Assembly: GCA_034437715.1 (NCBI GenBank)
Contig: DAOTTR010000485.1
Coordinates: 1 to 14,966, forward strand
Direction: 5' to 3'
Length of the DNA stretch: 14,966 bases
Source of the DNA: JAHBVH01 sp034437715
GTDB lineage: Bacteria > Chloroflexota > Anaerolineae > Caldilineales > Caldilineaceae
Shown: positions 10,362 to 14,966 of the stretch, piece after piece
Layout of the letters: each line of letters starts with the position of its first letter
Position numbering within the stretch: position 1 is the first letter of the stretch
Notes under the pieces: model-generated
Seen by the model: the letters and a program-made list of their open reading frames with translations, nothing else
Databases searched by the model: none
What the model was told of the DNA's origin: nothing
Program-made: the position numbers and the translations under genes

Positions 10362-12259
10362 GCGAACAATCAATGCTTGATAAAACAGCGAGCTCTGCCC
10401 GCTCGATGGCTTGGCTCCTATGCCTGATTTTGCTGCTGGCCTTTGCCGTGCGCGCCTATCATCTCGCCTACCAGAGCTTCTGGAGCGACGAGGGCATCAG
10501 CCTGCGACGCAGTGCCCAACCGCTGGCCGATCTGCTCGCGACCATGCCCATCGAACATTTGCCGGGTTATTTTCTGCTCTTGCACGCCTGGCTGCCATGG
10601 ACGGGCGAAGAGGATTTTGCCATCCGCTTTCTCTCGCTCTGGCCCAGCGTGCTCAGTGTGGTGCTGGTTTATCGCTTGGCTGCCGATTGGGGTAATCGCC
10701 GCGTGGGACTGGTGGCGGCGTTGCTGCTGGCGACCAGTGCCTTTCAAGTGTGGTATGCCCAAGAAGCGCGCACCTATAGTTGGCTGCTGGCGGCCAGCCT
10801 GCTCGCGACCTGGCTGTTTTGGCGGCTGCTCACACGTCACAAAACGCAGGCGATAGTTTACCTTGCTGGCTACATCCTGGCAACCACGTTAACCGTTTAT
10901 CTGCACTATTACGGCTTTCTCACCCCCCTGGCGCATACCGTCTTTGTCTTGCTCTGGACACTTTGGCGGCGCGACTGGCGCTTTTTGGGCTGGTGGACGC
11001 TGGGCGGCGGGGTGACGGCACTGCTCTTTGCGCCGTGGTTTGCCCACGCGCTGCAAATTTTTAATTTCAGCGGTTGGCGCGATCCCATTGATCCCAGCAC
11101 GATTCCCTGGCAGATCCTGACCGCCTACACCGTCGGCCAGACGCTGATCAATGGGTGGCAGGCGTGGTTGCCCTGGCTGTACTTGGGGCTGATGCTAGTC
11201 GGCGCGTTGCTATGGTTGCAATGGCGACCGGCGGCGGGACTCTTTTTGTTGACTTGTGTGCTGGCACCGCTGGCAATTGTCGGTGGCTTGACGCTGCGCA
11301 ATCCAGATTTCCACGAACGCTACACCATGACCGTCAGTGCGCCGCTTTTGCTCCTGGCTGCCGCACCGTTGGCCGTGTTGAGTCGCCCGGTACTAGGTTG
11401 GCTGACCACACGTCGCTGGTTGGCGGGGATTGTTGCAACCCTGGTGACGGCACTGTTGCTGCTCCTGTTGACCGGCAATGCACGAGCCTTGCAGGAATTT
11501 TACAACAATCCACTTTTTCATAAACCCGATTTTCGCGCCACGGCCCAACAGATTGAAACCTTTGCCCAACCGGGCGATATTGTGGTGGTCGATGGGCCAG
11601 ACCCGAACATTGTTTTTTTGCATTACTTTGATCAAGATTACCCTGTGCATGACCTGCGCTTTCTGCTGCCAGCCGATGACGCCGAAGTGGATCGTGCGCT
11701 CACCGAGATCACGGCCAATGCGACGCGTGTCTGGGAAGTGCTCTACTTTCATGAACCGAGCCGCGTGCAAGCATGGTTGGCGCGCCACGCCTGGACAGCC
11801 CCGCCCACCGATCAAAATGGCATTCGCTTGACGCTCTATGGCTTGCCCGATCCGTCGCTGGGCGCACAAACGTTGAATCTACCGGTCGGCCCGGCGCTGG
11901 TATTGACCAAGGCCATGCTCCCCGCCGAACCGCTCCATCCCGGCGATCTGCTGCGTGTGAGCACCCATTGGATGGTCACCGCGCCGCCGCCCGATTACAA
12001 ATTCAGCCTGCGCCTGCAAATGATGGATGGTCAAATTATCACCGCCCAGGACTATGCACCGCACAACTGGTTTACGCCCACCCCCACTTGGCCCGTCGGG
12101 CAGGCGATGATCGAGCGGCGTGCGTTCCATTTACCGGCGAATTTTGCCCCTGGCACCTATCAGATTACACTACGGCTCTATGAACCAGCGACCGGCGCAG
12201 TGGCCGAGACGCCACTGGGGCAGGATATTCTGCTGGGTGTGGTTACCGTAGGAGAATAG
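10358..12259 (+). CDS. GT-C glycosyltransferase, ArnT/PMT-like (GT39/GT83 type)
   Basis: A 633-residue integral membrane enzyme expected to move a sugar from a polyprenyl phosphate carrier to an acceptor on the outer face of the membrane. ATG 10358 is chosen because it overlaps the previous stop as ATGA; an in-frame GTG at 10322 would lie well inside the upstream gene. The first TM segment (about 18-34) is followed by FWSDEGISLR (41-50), where D44 and E45 match the acidic pair of the first external loop in this family. AIRFLSLWPSVL (88-99) and YAQEARTYSWLL (133-144) are further family motifs, and HERY (319-322) lies late in the membrane region. About ten to eleven TM segments end near 372. 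The external part begins with the GDIVVVDGPDPN region (406-417) and ends in one copy of the shared beta-rich domain (about 505-633; LRVSTHWMV, APGTYQITLRLYEP). It is a paralogue of the next gene. The donor and acceptor are unknown. Confidence 0.9.
   Translation: MSEQSMLDKTASSARSMAWLLCLILLLAFAVRAYHLAYQSFWSDEGISLRRSAQPLADLLATMPIEHLPGYFLLLHAWLPWTGEEDFAIRFLSLWPSVLSVVLVYRLAADWGNRRVGLVAALLLATSAFQVWYAQEARTYSWLLAASLLATWLFWRLLTRHKTQAIVYLAGYILATTLTVYLHYYGFLTPLAHTVFVLLWTLWRRDWRFLGWWTLGGGVTALLFAPWFAHALQIFNFSGWRDPIDPSTIPWQILTAYTVGQTLINGWQAWLPWLYLGLMLVGALLWLQWRPAAGLFLLTCVLAPLAIVGGLTLRNPDFHERYTMTVSAPLLLLAAAPLAVLSRPVLGWLTTRRWLAGIVATLVTALLLLLLTGNARALQEFYNNPLFHKPDFRATAQQIETFAQPGDIVVVDGPDPNIVFLHYFDQDYPVHDLRFLLPADDAEVDRALTEITANATRVWEVLYFHEPSRVQAWLARHAWTAPPTDQNGIRLTLYGLPDPSLGAQTLNLPVGPALVLTKAMLPAEPLHPGDLLRVSTHWMVTAPPPDYKFSLRLQMMDGQIITAQDYAPHNWFTPTPTWPVGQAMIERRAFHLPANFAPGTYQITLRLYEPATGAVAETPLGQDILLGVVTVGE
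12250..12255 (+). promoter_or_regulatory. Shine-Dalgarno sequence AGGAGA bearing on the start choice
   Basis: AGGAGA lies 9 bases before GTG 12265 and 12 bases before the next codon, ATG 12268. Spacing favours GTG; codon preference favours ATG. The choice changes the protein by one residue. It is the clearest ribosome binding site in the run; most other junctions rely on overlap or have only weak sites. Confidence 0.55.
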
Positions 12260-12264
12260 CATAC

Positions 12265-14304
12265 GTGATGTCACAATCCCTGTCACAACCTGGGACCCAA
12301 CCGCGTCACCGCTGGCTCGTGCTGGTGTTGACTTTGCTGGCGTTTGCCCGCGTCGTCTACCGGCTGGATGGCAACAACCTCTGGTGGGATGAAAGTTTGA
12401 GTTTGCAGCGCGCCGAACAAGCGTGGTTGCCCCTGTTGCGCGGCGATCTGGTCATGCGCGACGCTTTTTCCACCCTGACCACCACTGATCAACATCCCTT
12501 CTTCTTTTTTGCCTTGCTGGGGTTGCTTATTCGCGGCGCGGGCATCAGCGAAATTGTGCTGCGCTACCCGTCGGTCATGGGCGCGACGTTGCTTGTGCCC
12601 ATCATCTGGGTATTGAGCCGCCTCTTGACCCGGCGCGACATCCTGCCTTCCACCACCGCAACTTGGGCGATTGGCTTTGCGGCCCTTCATCCCTTCTTGC
12701 TCTGGTTTGGGCAAGAAGCACGACCCTATGCGCTGTGGGCCATGTTGGGCGTGTTGAGTACTTATCTGCTGCTGCGTTGCACCGAGCAACCACAGCCCAC
12801 ACGCGGCTTGATCATCGGCTACATGGCCGTGACCCTGATGTTTTTGACAACCCACTATTATGCCGTCTTTTGGCTGCCCCTGCACGCGCTGGTGCTCTAT
12901 CGCTGGCTGGCCACGCGCAACCGGCGATTGGCGGTTGGCATCGCGCTGGCGCTGTTGCTGGGTGGCGTGGCGATCGGGCTCCTTGTGGCGTGGCGTATTT
13001 TGCAGCAAGGGGGCGGCGGCAACTTCCCCGAAATCACCCTGGGCAACCTGATTCCCGACCTCCTCAATGCCTATACACTGGGTCTGAGTGTCAAATTGCA
13101 TGATCCTGTACACTGGCTGGGTTGGCTCTTTGGGCTGCTGGCACTCGTGGGCGCAGGCTGGGGGTTGCGCTCGCGCCAGGCGCTGGTCAACGGTGGCTGG
13201 CTCTTGCCCGCGGCATTGCTCTTGCCCATCCTGCTGATTCTGGCCCTCAACACCATTCAGCCAGCCTACATGAATGCGCGCCACCTGACCCTCTTGACCG
13301 GCGCGTTGATTGTGCTGGTGGGCGGCGGGCTGGCGGTGCTCTGGCGCTATCAACGTTGGGTGACCGGCGTGGTGGCAACCGTGCTGGTGGCGGGATTGGT
13401 CTATAGCACGGTCAACTATTTCACACGCCCCGAATTTGGCAAAGATCACTATGCCGAGATGGGGGCTTATCTGCGCGAGCATCTGCTGCCCGGCGATCTG
13501 CTGCTCATCGACCCGGCCTTTTCGGCGCGCATCTTTCGCTACTATCTGCCCTTTGATCGTATCGAGAATGCCGCACAACAAGGGCGCGTCAGTGGGGTTG
13601 CCACGGTGCCGCTGCTCTTTGACGATTGGGAGAAAACCTATGCCTATCTGCAAACACTGCCGCCCAACTATCAGCGCATCTGGTTGGCACAATCGGGCTC
13701 CTACCCGTTTCCCGATCCAGAGAGTTTGGTCAAGGTGTGGTTGCAGGAGAATACGGTCTGGCCGCTGCGCGACGTACACTTTTACAGCCCCAATGCCTTC
13801 CTCAATTTGCAACTCTTCCTGACCCAACCGCCCAACTTTGAAGGCATGGAGCCACCGGCACAGACACGTGTCAACGTGCGCTTTGGCGCGGAGATGCGGC
13901 TGGTGGGCTATGACAGCGCCCCTGGACTAACACCAGAGAGCGCCTTGCCCGTCACCCTCTATTGGCAAGTAGAACGCAAGCCCGAACTGCGCTATAAATA
14001 TATTTTGCAACTGATCGAAACCCAGCCCGATGGCAGCCCACGCGTCATCAGTCAACTGGAGCAGGAACCCTACAACGGTGCCATCCCTACCATCTGGTGG
14101 GACCCCGGCAAGACGATTGTGGAATACACCAATGTGCCGCCCGTCACCTCACCGTTAATTGCCGGTGAACCCGGTCGCTATCAACTGGCCGTGCAACTTT
14201 ACTACGCCGATTCGCTGGAAAAAGTGCCCGTGCAAGCAACCGACGATCGCCCCGTTTCGGCTGATGGGTATATCGTCTACTTGTCTTTTGCGTTGCCCCA
14301 GTAG
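12265..14304 (+). CDS. GT-C glycosyltransferase, ArnT/PMT-like, last gene of the run
   Basis: A 679-residue integral membrane enzyme (678 if it begins at ATG 12268) and a paralogue of the preceding gene. The first TM segment (about 17-33) is followed by NLWWDESLSL (38-47), with D42 and E43 at the acidic catalytic pair. LRYPSVMGA (99-107) and FGQEARPYALW (148-158) are the same family motifs as in its neighbour, and NARHLTLLTGA (337-347) is the counterpart of HERY there. About ten TM segments end near 382. The external part includes LLPGDLLLIDPAFSARIFRYYL (around 407-428), like GDIVVVDGPDPN of the neighbour, and closes with one copy of the shared beta-rich domain (about 536-679; MRLVGYD, LPVTLYW, PGRYQLAVQLYY). 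It probably uses a polyprenyl-phosphate sugar and acts outside the cytosol. No convincing intrinsic terminator follows its stop. Confidence 0.91.
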   Translation: MMSQSLSQPGTQPRHRWLVLVLTLLAFARVVYRLDGNNLWWDESLSLQRAEQAWLPLLRGDLVMRDAFSTLTTTDQHPFFFFALLGLLIRGAGISEIVLRYPSVMGATLLVPIIWVLSRLLTRRDILPSTTATWAIGFAALHPFLLWFGQEARPYALWAMLGVLSTYLLLRCTEQPQPTRGLIIGYMAVTLMFLTTHYYAVFWLPLHALVLYRWLATRNRRLAVGIALALLLGGVAIGLLVAWRILQQGGGGNFPEITLGNLIPDLLNAYTLGLSVKLHDPVHWLGWLFGLLALVGAGWGLRSRQALVNGGWLLPAALLLPILLILALNTIQPAYMNARHLTLLTGALIVLVGGGLAVLWRYQRWVTGVVATVLVAGLVYSTVNYFTRPEFGKDHYAEMGAYLREHLLPGDLLLIDPAFSARIFRYYLPFDRIENAAQQGRVSGVATVPLLFDDWEKTYAYLQTLPPNYQRIWLAQSGSYPFPDPESLVKVWLQENTVWPLRDVHFYSPNAFLNLQLFLTQPPNFEGMEPPAQTRVNVRFGAEMRLVGYDSAPGLTPESALPVTLYWQVERKPELRYKYILQLIETQPDGSPRVISQLEQEPYNGAIPTIWWDPGKTIVEYTNVPPVTSPLIAGEPGRYQLAVQLYYADSLEKVPVQATDDRPVSADGYIVYLSFALPQ

Positions 14305-14650
14305 CGAGCAGAAGTTGTCTCATTAGATAGATTGCTTAGTCTTTTGGGTAGAGGCGGCATCTCCTGCTCGACAGCGAGCTAGGTCAGAAAGACTTCGATT
14401 TCCGGCACATTCATCGTCTCTGGGTGTCACGTCTGGTGGAAGAGGGTATAGCGCTTATCCAACTGACATAGGCTTGCTCTGCGCGCCCAGAGGGCTCCCG
14501 AATAATGCTTGAGGCGAAGGCAATACGGAGACGATCGAGCAATTTGGGTGGTTGTGCAGGTGGTTGCGGTGGCGCTGTGGGTTTTGCCCTGTTGTTTTCC
14601 CGATCGCGACGGGTCGTTGCGCATCAGGTGAGATACCGCAAAATTGATGC

Positions 14651-14679
14651 TTGATTTTCTGCTAGTTTTCGTATATGAT
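14651..14679 (+). promoter_or_regulatory. Possible sigma70 promoter facing the CTAG repeats
   Basis: TTGATT (14651-14656) and TATGAT (14674-14679) are separated by 17 bases and match the -35 and -10 consensus at 4 of 6 and 5 of 6 positions. Transcription would begin near 14686 and pass through the repeat cluster toward the window's right edge. Its gene or RNA is not in view. Confidence 0.42.
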
Positions 14680-14722
14680 TTGGGCGTACCTTACGGTGCA
14701 TGCAAACTCTTCTGCCTATTCT

Positions 14723-14863
14723 ATTCGCGCCAACCATTCTATGTAAACCGACAAAAACACGATCTAGCGAGAACATTCGATCTAGTTCATTCGCGCGAAC
14801 GGTTCTAGCTAGCACGGATGGGTGGACAGAGGCAGAAGGATCTAGCTAGAAGGTTCTATCTAG
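14723..14863. repeat. Cluster of imperfect CTAG-bearing repeats
   Basis: Seven CTAG tetramers occur between 14764 and 14863 (at 14764, 14782, 14805, 14809, 14842, 14846, 14860), with one more at 14662. They lie in related units: GAACATTCGATCTAG (14771-14785), GAACGGTTCTAGCTAG (14797-14812), GAAGGATCTAGCTAG (14835-14849) and GAAGGTTCTATCTAG (14849-14863). The last two differ at two of 15 bases and have a 14-base period. ATTCGCGC followed by AAC and TTCTA occurs at 14723-14741 and again at 14789-14807, 66 bases apart. TTCGCGCGAA (14790-14799) and TCTAGCTAGA (14841-14850) are perfect palindromes. It may be an operator array, an iteron-like site, a recombination site or a decayed element end. Confidence 0.65.
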
Positions 14864-14876
14864 TGATATGTTGAAC

Positions 14877-14966
14877 GAAAGGCGGGAAGGGAGTCACGGG
14901 GGGTGGAGAGAGGAGTCAGGGGAAGGAGCGGGAGAAAAGAGGAAGGATGAAGGTAGGGGAAGAGCA
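14877..14966 (+). other. Polypurine-rich stretch at the window end
   Basis: About 88 percent of the last 90 bases are A or G on the plus strand, in runs such as GGGGGGTGGAGAGAGGAG. It contains no open frame of note and runs off the window, so its full extent is unknown. Confidence 0.7.

Larger units (their letters stand above)
14305..14966. other. Gene-free right end with unusual composition
   Basis: No convincing gene was found. Just after the last stop, CGAGCAG (14305-14311) and CTGCTCG (14364-14370) form a widely spaced inverted repeat, and GCTCG/CGAGC (14366-14379) a tiny hairpin, but neither has a T-run. CTCTG/CAGAG (14477-14492) is another short hairpin without one. A plus-strand frame is open from 14352 to 14651 except for one TAG at 14469; it has no recognisable motif. 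From about 14640 the sequence changes: a promoter-like pair, the CTAG repeat cluster, and a purine-rich end. Confidence 0.7.

Noticed and set aside
12283..13827. Long minus-strand open frame of 514 codons
   Set aside because: It lies wholly antisense to a clear GT-C gene and its product is rich in glutamine and histidine without hydrophobic or motif structure, as expected of a shadow of a GC-rich membrane gene.
14305..14379. Inverted repeat CGAGCAG/CTGCTCG after the last gene as a terminator
   Set aside because: The spacing is over 50 bases, the small hairpin within it has a five-base stem, and there is no T-run.
14352..14654. Plus-strand frame open except for one TAG at 14469, with a 49-codon ATG frame from 14505
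   Set aside because: The product has no recognisable family, and one stop in 100 codons is not unusual by chance. A decayed gene is possible but unsupported.
14427..14815. Two short minus-strand frames that overlap by ATGA
   Set aside because: Products of 65 and 63 residues show no motif; the second merely translates the CTAG repeat cluster.

Overview
The window most probably comes from the chromosome of a member of Chloroflexota (Anaerolineae, Caldilineae or Chloroflexia type). This is inferred from moderately high GC, from large GT-C membrane proteins of the PTPS-related and ArnT-like kinds that carry extra beta-rich C-terminal domains, and from an SNF2 helicase paired with a SWIM-finger protein. 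No rRNA, tRNA or marker gene confirms it, and no CRISPR array, insertion sequence or phage gene was seen.

Layout. Positions 1-397 are an intergenic region with a run of inverted repeats (151-301) and a good sigma70-type promoter (362-390). That promoter is placed so that its transcript would begin at, or one base before, the ATG of the first gene. From 398 to 14304 there are eight genes, all on the plus strand, with junctions from a 4-base overlap (ATGA) to a 10-base gap. They look like one transcription unit of about 13.9 kb. In order they are: SNF2-family helicase/ATPase (398-3775), SWIM-like zinc-finger protein (3780-4724), a small two-TM protein with a possible PH-like tail (4730-5146), a GNAT-type acetyltransferase (5143-6078), a GT-B glycosyltransferase (6080-7267), a giant PTPS-related GT-C-like membrane protein (7278-10361), and two ArnT/PMT-like GT-C glycosyltransferases (10358-12259 and 12265-14304). 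Positions 14305-14966 hold no convincing gene. They contain a possible promoter, a cluster of imperfect CTAG-bearing repeats and a polypurine stretch, and look unlike the rest of the window.

How the genes may work together. The first two genes form a nucleic-acid module (translocase plus small zinc-binding partner). The last four form an envelope module: a cytosolic glycosyltransferase followed by three integral membrane enzymes likely to use polyprenyl-linked sugars on the outer face of the membrane. The three membrane proteins share a C-terminal extracytoplasmic domain, present in five divergent copies (three in the first, one in each of the others). The GNAT protein could act on either module. 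The tight spacing links the two modules transcriptionally; whether they are linked functionally is unknown.

The observations most worth following are the five-copy shared domain, the altered zinc ligands of the SWIM-like protein, the likely leaderless first gene, the inverted-repeat cluster before it, and the CTAG repeat cluster near the right end.
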